Shown here: piece after piece, positions 54,238 through 64,000 of the stretch
Layout: each line of letters opens with the position of its first letter
Numbering within the stretch: the first letter of the stretch is position 1
Assembly: GCF_023898315.1 (NCBI RefSeq)
Contig: NC_064616.1
Location: 701,249,389-701,313,388 of the forward strand
Length of the DNA stretch: 64,000 nt
Origin: Schistocerca nitens
Taxonomy: Eukaryota; Arthropoda; Insecta; Orthoptera; Acrididae
Direction of reading: 5' to 3'
Translations under genes and position numbers: made by a program
Notes under the pieces: generated by a model
Databases searched by the model: none
What the model saw: only the letters and a program-made list of their open reading frames with translations
What the model was told of the DNA's origin: nothing

Positions 54238-54750
54238 GAAACACTGCAAATTCTTGGGCGAGAGAATATTTTCATTAAGTAATGTCATATTGAATAATGT
54301 TCTGGGGTAACTCATCTTTCATTGCACAAAAACGGGCTGTGAGAATATGTGGCACTCAACCACGATCATCTTGTACACATTTGTTTAAGGAGTTGGGCAT
54401 TCTGACTGCTGCTTCACAGCATGAAGTTTGTTATAAATAATCCACTACAGTTCAATAGGAACAGTGAGGTTCATAATTACAATACCAGAAGGAAAAATAC
54501 CATTCATTACTCCACATGAAGGTTGTCTTTAGCACAAACAGGGGTGCACAATGGCACAACAAAAATTTTTGATCATTTACACAGTGATATAAAATGTACA
54601 ACAGACAGAAAAATAAAATCTGAAAAGAAACAGAGAAAGTTTCTCCTTGGCAACTCCTCCTATTCTGTAGAAGTAGTTTTGTTGGTAAGTGGGGGCTAGG
54701 AATTATCGACACGACATTTTTAACAAACACTTTGTTGTATCAGCAGCCCA
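54238..54750 (+). pseudogene. Decayed LINE, part 2 (3' end)
   Basis: Continuation after the MITE: sequence shares gcaaat/aattcttg, then tgtcatattgaataatgttc and cactacagttcaataggaac with the copy at 48,860-49,330. Coding frame is largely lost. Confidence 0.7.
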
Positions 54751-54799
54751 AACTGGAAAAACACATTCTGTTAATCAAGCCATGTTAGCCCTTTAAAAT

Positions 54800-55110
54800 G
54801 CTATTAATTAAAAAAAAACACAAGCTGATTAAAATATCTCCTGTCACAGTGCATGAAATTGAAAATATAATTAGAGAGATCAAAAGCAAGAATTCTGTTG
54901 GCATTGATGGTATCTCTTAAAGATTACTGAGGGAATGCTATAAGGAAATAAGCAAAATACTGTGCTGTATATCCAATGAACCCATCCAGCACAGGATTGT
55001 TCGTGAGGGGCTAAAGTATGCTATTGTCAGACCTCTCTATCGACCTATCTCCCTTTTAATAACCTTATCTGAAACTCTTGAGAAATTGGTTCACAAAAGA
55101 CTTATTGACC
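54800..55110 (+). pseudogene. LINE RT N-terminal fragment
   Basis: In one frame with a stop it reads VHEIENIIREIKSKNSVGID, then KEISKILCCISN and EGLKYAIVRPLYRPISLL and LEKLVHKRLIDHL, which matches the first blocks of a LINE RT (…NKSPGPDGI…, …PISLL…FEK…). It ends near 55,120. Confidence 0.75.
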
Positions 55111-57469
55111 ACCTCATTCATTAGGCACATGTGGCTAGCAACATGATTACCCCTGTCCACAGGCATCTGGCTGGTGTGGTATGATCATGAACACTGAAGC
55201 TAAGCTGTCTGACTGCCCACGTGTCAGCTGTTTGCTCACCTATCCTTGTGGGTGCCCAGCTGTCAGCTGACAGGCACACTAGTTGGAACAGCCCATGATA
55301 TAATGTTAGAACTGAGCCATAAATGTTTACAGTCACACTGCAATTACATGTTTGAGTACTCTTCAGAGTTTTAGAAGAGGAAGGAGTAGAAAATGAGTGG
55401 AATGGAGAAAAATGAGAACAGAGTTATTTACTTAAGGTTTCCAACCTTTCATTGATTCCTGAGTTAGTTTGTTTATTTATCTTCTGAGAAACAAACAATA
55501 CAAAGTACAAGGATTCACATCTTACCTAATGACAAGAAATAAACATTACAAAAATCAAACAGTTGTAGACAGGGACATGGCTAGTTAGTATGTTAATAGT
55601 AGGTTTTCCTAAAGTACTCCACAATGCACAAGATTGGCATAAGTGACAATGCAAGAAGAGGGCAGAGATCTCTTCAGCACCCCTTTCACAAAACATACTC
55701 CACACTGGTGCTGCATTTCTGGACATTAGTTGGCTCTTCGTAACCCCTGAATTGTTTTGGTTGGGTGACATCTAACTTGCACATTCTTCAGTGTGGCCAT
55801 TAGACAGTTCACCTCCAAGTATGACCCTTAACTGAAAATACTTGATTCTAAAATGTCACAACAACAGTCTCAGTTGCCATGGTGATCCTGTGAATGCCTT
55901 AGCTGCCTTTATTAAGGAAACTCTGTGTAATCATCAATCATGAAGGTGCTTGCTGGTATTTAAACTGAGAATGAATGTAAGATGTTTTGGTTTACTCTTT
56001 TGTGGGTACTGTTTGTTGAATGTTAGAAACAGCAATTCCAGCAAAACAGCTCCTCCAGCATAGTGGGCTATAAACAGCCTATAATGATGTGGCATGTTTC
56101 TTTAATAGCTGCATCCACTTCCTAGGTATGGTGGAAACTGTACCATACATGGCACACACATTCAGCTGTAGAGTAGCAAAAAGCAAATGCAGAAGCCCTC
56201 ACAGTTTCTTGTTGGGCTCTCCTGTGTATGTACGTTTGTGCACATTATTACTCCTGGTGGCCATTTTCAGCTTATTTGGACAGTGCTGTTTAAAAAATAA
56301 GTTTTGGTGCAAGTTATTCCAGAGTTATGTTTTACAGTGTTTTTTCTTTCCATAAGAGGTTTGAACTTGATTTTCTTCCTTGTTCCTCAGATGAAAGAGA
56401 CATTTCTGTTTCCAGTCAGCTCAATTTTCTTTGCTTCCTCTCATAATGTGTGGAAACAAGTCGGCTCTTAATTGCGACTGGCGAAAATGCCCAGTACAGA
56501 TAGTTTAACTAGTGAGGTCCCTGCACAACTTTAAATTTTCAACATTATTCTAAGATCCGACCAGGGCCCTCTAGTCTGGACGGGATGGAGGTTTTAAACC
56601 AGCGGTATTCTCAGTTCTGTAATGAGCTCTGTTATAGGCTCCATGAACTACAGTGCTTGGTGGAGACTTGTAAAGTTGCCTTGTTTATTGTGTGCTTTCT
56701 TTATTTTTTCATGTAAAACTTTGAGGTCCCCTGTTCCTCCAACAGACTGGAGTCAAAATGTGGGAAATAAGAATCTTAAAAATAAAGCTGCTGCAGTATT
56801 CACAACAAAGTCTCAGACCTCGACCCTCTCTTAGAAAGCAGTCATCCACATAGCACTTTAGGAATGGAGAGTTACTGAAACTCGTAGTTGAACGTAGGGA
56901 AGTTTGTGGCACTTGGACTGTGTATCTAAAAGATAGATAACTCCTCAGGAGGAGTAGGAGGACTCTTTTTAGCAAAAACAGAAACATTAGGTGTGATGAG
57001 GTTCAAAATGAAATACACCTGCTCGCAAATTTGGACAAGTTTTCTGGATCAGTAGACTTGGACCAATAACCAGATGTTTACACCAACTGTCAAACCACAT
57101 CAATCATAGAATCATTCAACTTTGATAGCACAGAAATGCCCCCTGTATATGGTTGTAATATTGCGACTTCAGCCTGTACTGTATCAGCTGGGAAAACCAC
57201 ACACACGCTATTGGTGGTACAGGCAAACAGTCTTGCCAAGTAATGCTGACTACATTGTCAACTGCTGCAAATAACTAGTCAGAAAACTCACTCTGAAAGA
57301 AATACTTTAGATCTCTTGGTTACAAACAGATTTGATCATTTGAGTGTGTCACCAATGACAAGGGTATAAACAACCTTTTACTGTTACACAAACAGTTATC
57401 ATTGGAGGCAAAATTGTGAACAAGAAAGCTAGGAGTGAGTATTTGGGTTAGGTCAAATGTGACGGGAAA

Positions 57470-58820
57470 TCGTTAACAATCTACATAAATATAAAATATG
57501 AACAGAGATCATTTAGCACAGATGTGGCAAATGGAGAACAATTGTGGTTAAAGCTGAAGATCATTATAAATTGCAATCTAGATAAAGATGGACCAAGTAA
57601 AGTAATAAAATACGACAAAGATCCACCTTGGTTTAATAGCAAATATTGGAGAATGGTGCCAAAAAGACTGCAGGGAAACTGATAGAGAAAACTTAATTGC
57701 AACTTGTGCATCCACAAAAAGGTTTGTGTGTTAAGTCTACAACAATTTTCACCAATACATCCTGACAGAAGATGTAAGAGAAATCCTAGGACATCCTGGT
57801 CATATGGAAAGTAGAAATATTAAATACTGCCTTTAAAAATATATTTACACATGAAGTTAGTATCATAGCAACATTTGCTGCACAGACTAAAATATGAGAG
57901 ATTGAATCAAGCACCTCAGTGTTGAAAAACAATTAAGTTGACTCAGATGCAAGCAAAACATTAGCCCCTGACAGGATTTCAATTAGATTTGCATACACTG
58001 TTGAGTTGGCCACTTTCCTAGCTCAGATGTATTGAGAATGACAGGAAGAGAATGATGGTCATTCCTGTTTAGAAAGGGGTTCAAAAATATCAGATGTTCA
58101 GATCTTCTGACCAATGTTGTTTATGTCTGGCTGTTGCGGGATCCTGTAGCCTATTCCAAGCTGAAAAAATAAGACTTCCAGAAGGAAAGACTCTTCTTTC
58201 AAAGATTTGGTACGGATTTTGCAGAAACCTCTCCTATGAAACTTCACTTGCTTTATTTGTACACAATGTCTTGCAAAGAGCAGATGCAGTTGAATAGGTA
58301 GTTTCTGTCTTCTTAGATTTCTAAAAGGCATGCAGATGTGCTAGGTTGCTGACTACTGAGATAAGATCGTACAGAGTATCTTCCATAATATCTGGTTGGC
58401 TCCATAAATGTATCAAGTATGTTATGTTGGAAACTGAATGTTGAATAGAAATAGAAGTAACATCAGACGTTCTCCAAAAAAGTGTAATAGCACTGCTTAT
58501 ATTCTCCAAATACATAAATGATTAATGAGATAGGACCGGCAGCACTGTAAGATTGATTGTGGACGATGCTGTTGTCTACAGGAAAATCAGCGTTGGTCCA
58601 TAGTAAGTAATGCAGAGACTTGGACAAAATTTTCACTTGGTGTGATGAATTGAAGGTCTATTTAAATGTGAATAAATGTAAGATACTGCATGTAATGAAG
58701 GGAGAGAACCTATTAGTATCCAGATAAAAGATTAATGGTGAACATCCCGAGCATATCACATATTGGAAGTATTTTGTGGTGCTACTAAGAAGCAATGTGA
58801 AATGAGACACACGTAAAGTC
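57470..58820 (+). pseudogene. Decayed CR1/jockey-like LINE, part 1
   Basis: Fragments in order: DKDPPWFNSKYW-like (57,620-57,650), a TLAPDRISIRFAYTVELATF segment (57,960), SYETSLALFVHNVLQ (58,225), which parallels SCETQLALFVH in the LINE at 24,509, and LVNVNKCKILHVMKG-like sequence near 58,660. Many stops. It is interrupted by a solo LTR and continues at 59,283. Confidence 0.72.
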
Positions 58821-59277
58821 TGTGGGATCCTGCCACTTGTCTCGTATAGGCTGCCTGAAGGACGCTGCATTCTCGGATAACTATTCAACAATTCAAGCAA
58901 ATAACTTTAATAGTTTTTATTACAAATAAGCAGACTGACAATACTTAACTTTGTATTTACAACGGGTTGTCGCAAGCGATGGGTGACATGCAAACAAAAA
59001 AATGTTCTTTGCTATAGACAATGTCCATGTAAGCAATTGATATGGATCACTAATAACTGCTGTTGTTGTGCCAGCCTACAACTTTGCTGGTCTGCGAGTC
59101 CTGGTCGGACACTGTGGCAGAGGTTGGCAGAAGCGGCGCTTATATTCTCTTTGGCTAGAGGGCGCTCCTGTCGTGGTATGGTTCTTGTCAGTGGGCTATT
59201 GGCTGACATTGTCTCACAGCCTTCTTTGCTCTCGCATTCTTCATCTTTGAGCTGTTACTTATTGTTATGCCGTAACA
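58821..59277. mobile_element. Solo LTR, 457 bp
   Basis: It starts tgtgggatcctgccac and ends ttatgccgtaaca, the TG...CA ends of an LTR, and the exact 5-base duplication aagtc flanks it (58,816-58,820 and 59,278-59,282). The decayed LINE sequence continues on the right. A CpG-richer core lies near 59,120-59,190 with a TATA-like cttatatt. The parental family is not identified; 5-base target sites occur in Copia, BEL and some Gypsy elements. Confidence 0.87.
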
Positions 59278-59282
59278 AAGTC

Positions 59283-59790
59283 AGTGTTAAGGAGAAGTGA
59301 ATGGAAAACTTCTTAGAAGGATTGTAGGAAAAAATGCAGTGCATGTGCAAGTAAAGAAGCATAAAAGATGCTAGGGTGACCTGTTCTAAAGTATAGTCCC
59401 AATGTTCAGAGTCCTTAACACAAAAGCATGACAACGGATATTGGACAAGCATAAAGACACACTGCTAGGATTGTGACAGGTTGGTATATCTCGTATGAAA
59501 GTATAAGAGAGATGCTTGAAGAGCTTAAATAAGAATCCTCGAAAGAAAGGTGACATAGTTCTCATGAAATCATGTTGGTTAAAATTATAGAACTGTTAAT
59601 CAAGAAATATTGCAATCATCATGCTGCCACCATCTTAGAAAGGGCATGTGCAGAGGCGTACAGATAACCATTTTTCCCTTGCTGAATGCATGAATGGAAT
59701 AGTACAGAAAATCACTAACACTAGTGCAAATTATCCTCTGCCATGCACTGTTCAGTGGTTTGTGGAATGTATATGTATATACAGATCTAG
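59283..59790 (+). pseudogene. Decayed CR1/jockey-like LINE, part 2 (3' end)
   Basis: After the solo LTR the sequence returns to LINE-like coding in broken frames (AECMNGIVQKITNTSANYPL near the end). Its end, ctctgccatgcactgt..gtggtttgtggaatgtatatgtat, parallels the 3' end of the LINE at 26,000-26,060. Confidence 0.65.
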
Positions 59791-60265
59791 AGGGGGGTGT
59801 CTAGTGCATTTAGCTTCTCCTGTATTGGCTTTTGTAATGGTGATATTTGGCTTTTGTAATGGTGATACGCTCGTAAGCATAAATGAAAATTTGTGTCGTC
59901 CTAGGAAGAAGGAGCAATGAGAAATCATTTGCTTGAATTCATAGAGAATTCATTACTTTCAATCTTCTGCTTTCAGGGTGATGAAGGTTGCTCCCGACAT
60001 TTGTGGAGGTTGCTGAATTTGAAACAGTGTCTTCATCAAATTTACTTCTTGTATGCTGTAGTATCATACGATCATAGAGATTCAACAATCTTCAGATTCA
60101 GCTTAGATATAAGTAATAATATCTTGAATACCCATGTCAAAATGCTGTGTACTACTGGAAACTGTGTTGATTACTGAAGATTATTGATTGAATACTTGAG
60201 AAAAAGCATTAGCAGTAGTTTAAGGATCATTGCATCTACTAATAATGTGTTTTCTTTCTCTGCAG

Positions 60266-60838
60266 AGACACAACATGTACGCACTGAAATACTGGTTCTG
60301 TGAAACTTTGTGCCTGGTAAACATAATTGGCCAGTTGTACCTAATGAACCACTTCTTTGATGGAGAGTTCTTCAGCTATGGCTTGCGTGTGGTGGCATTC
60401 TCAGAACAGTCTCAAGAGGAACGTGTTGACCCAATGGTTTATGTGTTTCCGCGTGTAACAAAGTGCACATTCCACAAATATGGTGCTTCAGGCTCTATAC
60501 AGAAACATGATTCACTTTGTGTACTTCCTCTCAATATAGTCAATGAGAAAACTTACATTTTCCTGTGGTTTTGGTACATTATACTAGCAGCACTTTTATC
60601 TGTACTAGTTGTTTATAGAGCAGTTATTTTAGCTGTACCTTCTGTACGGCCAATACTATTGCACGCACGTAACCGTATGGTACCAAAGGAGGTCACAAAT
60701 GCAATATGTCGTAAGACAGATGTTGGAGACTGGTGGATTCTGTATATGCTTGGACGTAACATGGATCCTATGATTTATGGAGAAGTTATAGCTGACCTTG
60801 CGAAGAAAATTGAGACTCCTTCGAGTAATAATCCTTGA
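60266..60838 (+). CDS. inx1: Innexin 1 (ogre-type), last coding exon
   Basis: The exon codes residues 172-361 and ends in TGA at 60,836-60,838; with the first exon the protein has 361 residues, like other innexin 1 proteins. It starts RHNMYALKYW after the acceptor at 60,265. Membrane span 3 is about residues 182-200. The second extracellular loop contains DPMVYVFPRVTKCTFHKYG and the conserved cysteines C238 and C256. Span 4 is about 268-292, followed by a cytoplasmic tail with MVPKEV, GDWWILYMLGRN and DPMIYGE. All four extracellular cysteines are present, so the subunit should be able to form hemichannels and gap junctions. No frame damage is seen. Confidence 0.96.
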   Translation, partial: RHNMYALKYWFCETLCLVNIIGQLYLMNHFFDGEFFSYGLRVVAFSEQSQEERVDPMVYVFPRVTKCTFHKYGASGSIQKHDSLCVLPLNIVNEKTYIFLWFWYIILAALLSVLVVYRAVILAVPSVRPILLHARNRMVPKEVTNAICRKTDVGDWWILYMLGRNMDPMIYGEVIADLAKKIETPSSNNP

Positions 60839-63800
60839 CTGAAGTGTTACTGACTCTACTCAAAAATTCAATTGTGCTTCATACTCAAGATGTTGACTGA
60901 ATACGGTACTGCCATACTGTGTTGTCACTATTATTGCACCTGGTAATTAGAATAAATTTGTAATGAAATATTTTGTGTTGTTTATGCTATTTCAGTTGGC
61001 TCATTCTGGTTTTCTAAAGCATGTGGCATGTGTAATTAATCATTTTGAAGGCAATTTAGGATTGTATGTGATCTGACACAGAGTCGGCTTTTTATAATTT
61101 ATATAATTTTTGTGTGTGTAACTGTATTACTACATCAGCTATAATTTTCAGTAAATGAAACACCAATTGAAGAGTATTATTTATATTATTTTCTTGTAAC
61201 TGTGCAGTCATTTCCTGCACATTCGTAAGACACTAAGATACATTTCATACATGTATTTCATACTTGTTTCATTCCACAAACTTTAAGGAATTATGTGACT
61301 GACGTGATTTCCTTCCCAATCTTTTTGCCTCGGAGTTCTTTGCTTTGAAACTACTTGTTTCTAAAGTGAAATAAAATTATGTATTATCTATTGGTAGTAA
61401 GTACAAATTTTTTTAAATCTTTGTCATTTATAATCTCTTTTATAAAGTATAATCAGCTATTTTTGATAAAAAAATTTACATGTATTCAGCATTGATGAAC
61501 TTTGTATTAACTGTTTGAAACTATGACTGTAGATTTTTTTATGGCACAATTGCTAATGCAATGAATTAAAGATCTGTTTCTTGTACAGCTGTTTAGTGTT
61601 CAGTGTATGATCTGAAAATCTCCTGCTAAATTCCTGTACAAATGTAATAACACAATAATTATGCAGTGTTGGCAGTGATGTTATCAAACAGACTGTCCAG
61701 AAATGCAAAGTGAGCATAATAATGTAAGCTTTCGATGTGTTCCTGTTACTGGAAGGAGAGCTAACCTTTCATATTTGCTCAAGTTGAAAATGAAGCAGTG
61801 ATACAGAAAACTGACTGACATTACATAAGAGCTTTGCTCTGTTGGTGATTACATCACCACTGATTATAATTAAATGGAAACTTGGTGCAAATTTCTGTAC
61901 AAATCATTTTGGTGTGAAAACAACAGATTTGTAATTAGTGATTGCATACATGCTTAATACGTTTCATATATGTAATATCCACTGCCTATGATTGTTCTGT
62001 AATGATTGTTATATTGTCTGTTTCAGTATCATGTGATAGCTTGTGCGAATCTTTTTTCAAAAGAATCTTGCCACATAGCTCACATGTTTAACAAAGCGTG
62101 CTTCCCACTGCTTAAATCTGAAATGTATTCAGAACTACTCCATTTATAATGTTAGAAGGTTCAGTAAGATTTTCTTTCGAACCATTTTCTAGCCTCTGTT
62201 ATTTTGAGGTGATGGGAGTTTACTATTGTTAAGACAAAGTTTGCACATTGTAAAATTACAGAATAGGGCAATTTTGTTAATATAAGTCTGATACAAGTAT
62301 TTACAGGAAGTACCATTTCCTTCATTATTTCCTGTTACATATGATATTATAGACTTACACTTTTCAGCTTTCCCATGAGATGTCTTTCATCGTACTGGTA
62401 GTTGTTATATTTAATACTGAACATAGCATGTGTAAACCAAAAAAATCAAAATAAAATAATTAATAAAAAGAGAGAATGCATGTGCAGAAGTATCACAGAT
62501 ATTCTAGTTGTAATATGAGGATCATCTAAATTTTTCAGACACCACTAACTTTTCAAAGACAATGCAACATAAATTGTAGTGACATCGCTCCCACAAGAAT
62601 ACTACTTGTTTTAATGGAGGTACCAGTGCTGTGGTTGGTACCTCATTTGTCTGGTTCAGAGAGAGGCGGGGTCACCAATGCTGCCATTGGAATGTTTTAT
62701 TTACAGTGGGTTTTGTGTTTTTTGTACCAGGGGTAATGTAAAAAAATACATTATTTAACTGCACTGAGTAAACTATCCTGGCATATTTAAACAGAATGTC
62801 TACTGAAGTTGACTGTGTATGCTTGGATACTCCTATGGGAAACATATTGCCAAGCGGGAAACATTGACTTTTTGTGAGCAGGATTTCATGTAGCATTCAT
62901 TATCAAGCTGTAAGACCAGTTATTGATAGTGGCCCTTTCTCTCAAAATTTTCATCAGTGTTTCTCTGGAATTACTGAGAGTGAATGAATCTATCAATTTA
63001 TTAAACTGTTATGTTTGATCTTTCTTTCATTCTTAACGTGTACTATTAATAGCGTAATATTTTCCACGAGTTTATGGCAGTCTTATAAAGTCTTAGTTTA
63101 ACATTTTACCGTGTTTAGTCACATTATTCTCGGCAGCCAGAGAAAGTTAGTGGCAATCTAACCTTTTCAAAATACTGTTAAGTTTTGCATGTGATGACTA
63201 ATCACCTATATTTACTTTGGAAATTATTTTTTTTTGTGCCTGAGTGCCATACCTGTCACCACATTGTAACTCAGGATGAAAGAGTTGTGTATGCTTCCTT
63301 TCTGTGACTTGTGTAAATTTTAATGTTTTTGCTGTCATCTTTCAATAGTTTGCGTGAAAAACTACCTGTAAAATACACCCTGCCTTGCCAGTTTACCAAA
63401 CCATTGGTTGTTACTCTGGTGTGCTAATCAATCAGTGTGACCCATCTTGTCTTGCAAGCACGCACACTGCACTTTAAATTATACAAGGTCAATTAATTTA
63501 ACATTTTTCTCAACAAAATATTTCAGTTTGTGCTTCATTTTTGCAGCTGTGCATTTAATAGTTCCTACTATGATAGCTGAAAATGGTATGCACACATAAA
63601 ATACATATTGTGATGTCAAGTTGTAGGCCTTCTAGTCTTTGTTAGTATTGGTATATACTCCGTGCTGCTTCCCAGGCTTGATACTATTAGCAGTGTGACC
63701 TTTTCTCATGCAAGGATGTCTGCCCTGCATAAAGTAAGCAATTGCAACTGTTGAACACACTACACAGCAGTTATCTTTAGTTATTACAGGAAAAGCACTC

Positions 63801-64000
63801 TGCAGAAAAGACATTCTGAATATCAGATTTAGACATGCAACTGTCCCACTAATAAATTTTTGTGTTGGTCATACAGCCTTAAAAGTGTGGTCCTGAACAG
63901 TTACAAGAATTTTCAGTTTATTGATAACTTTGGCAAGTTAATGTTTTTTTTAATGTTCTCTGTAAACACATAAATTACAGTTTCTTTATTTTTTTATGTA
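60839..64000 (+). other. Probable 3' UTR and downstream flank of innexin
   Basis: No further coding sequence is recognised up to the window end. AATAAA signals occur at 60,951-60,956 (about 112 bases after the stop), 61,370-61,375 and 62,450-62,455. The nearest could end a short mRNA and the later ones longer forms. No clear transposon is seen in this AT-rich stretch, in contrast with the intron. Confidence 0.6.
60951..60956 (+). terminator. Candidate polyadenylation signal of innexin
   Basis: This is the first canonical AATAAA after the stop codon, followed by a T/G-rich stretch (ttttgtgttgtttatg) within 30 bases, as expected downstream of a cleavage site. Confidence 0.55.

Larger units (their letters stand above)
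37086..60265 (+). other. Innexin intron, 23.2 kb
   Basis: Donor gttggt at 37,086 and acceptor ttttctttctctgcag ending at 60,265 give a phase-0 intron. Joining the exons gives HIK|RHNMYA, which matches the innexin family without gap. The intron holds decayed LINEs, mariner pieces, SINEs, MITEs and a solo LTR, listed separately. Stretches with nothing recognisable are about 37,100-39,340, 40,168-41,330, 41,516-43,820, 44,690-45,390, 49,360-50,560, 51,211-52,860, 55,111-57,470 and 59,791-60,240. I see no extra coding exon in it. Confidence 0.9.

Noticed and set aside
1-64000. CRISPR array, bacterial operon or viral gene cluster
   Set aside because: The repeats present are transposon LTRs, TIRs, minisatellites and microsatellites; there are no regularly spaced short repeats with unique spacers and no prokaryotic gene arrangement.

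Overview
This is nuclear DNA from an insect. The only recognisable host gene is an innexin, an invertebrate gap-junction protein, of the innexin-1 (ogre) type. It is split into two coding exons by an intron of about 23 kb. That intron length, the heavy load of Tc1/mariner, CR1/RTE-like and tRNA-derived SINE elements, and the particular SINE and MITE families point to a large-genome orthopteran such as a grasshopper or locust (inference). No bacterial, viral or CRISPR system is present.

Layout. Bases 1 to about 15,050 hold a degraded Ty3/Gypsy-like LTR retrotransposon on the minus strand. A long direct repeat (1-1687 and about 13,080-15,050) behaves as its LTRs. Between them, read leftwards, lie a tRNA-like primer-binding site, gag with a triplicated segment, protease, reverse transcriptase, RNase H and integrase, then about 4.4 kb of non-coding sequence. 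SINEs have since landed in one LTR, between protease and RT, and in the 3' region. Bases 15,153-20,533 are a three-level nest: a mariner copy is split by an unfamiliar TIR element, which is itself split by a 2.58-kb foldback element. Each level is supported by a target-site duplication.

Bases 20,649-23,841 carry three Tc1-like copies. Bases 23,927-29,351 are a further Tc1-like copy containing a SINE, a 5'-truncated LINE and a second Tc1-like element; that second element has an internal 860-bp tandem duplication and its own SINE. Bases 30,421-31,842 are a Tc1-like element with an uninterrupted 340-residue transposase, the least damaged mobile gene here. Next to it a CR1-like LINE tail is split by an RTE-like LINE.

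From about 36,200 to the right end is the innexin locus on the plus strand: CpG-rich 5' region, coding exon at 36,573-37,085, intron at 37,086-60,265, coding exon at 60,266-60,838, then probable 3' UTR. The intron holds older, decayed LINE and mariner pieces, two tRNA-derived SINE families, three foldback/MITE elements and a solo LTR. The two exons join in phase to give a predicted protein of 361 residues with the four-membrane-span innexin layout.

The transposons form a record of successive insertions that can be ordered by nesting, and most ends given below come from paired TIRs and duplicated target sites seen directly in the sequence. Family names rest on motif recognition without a database search.
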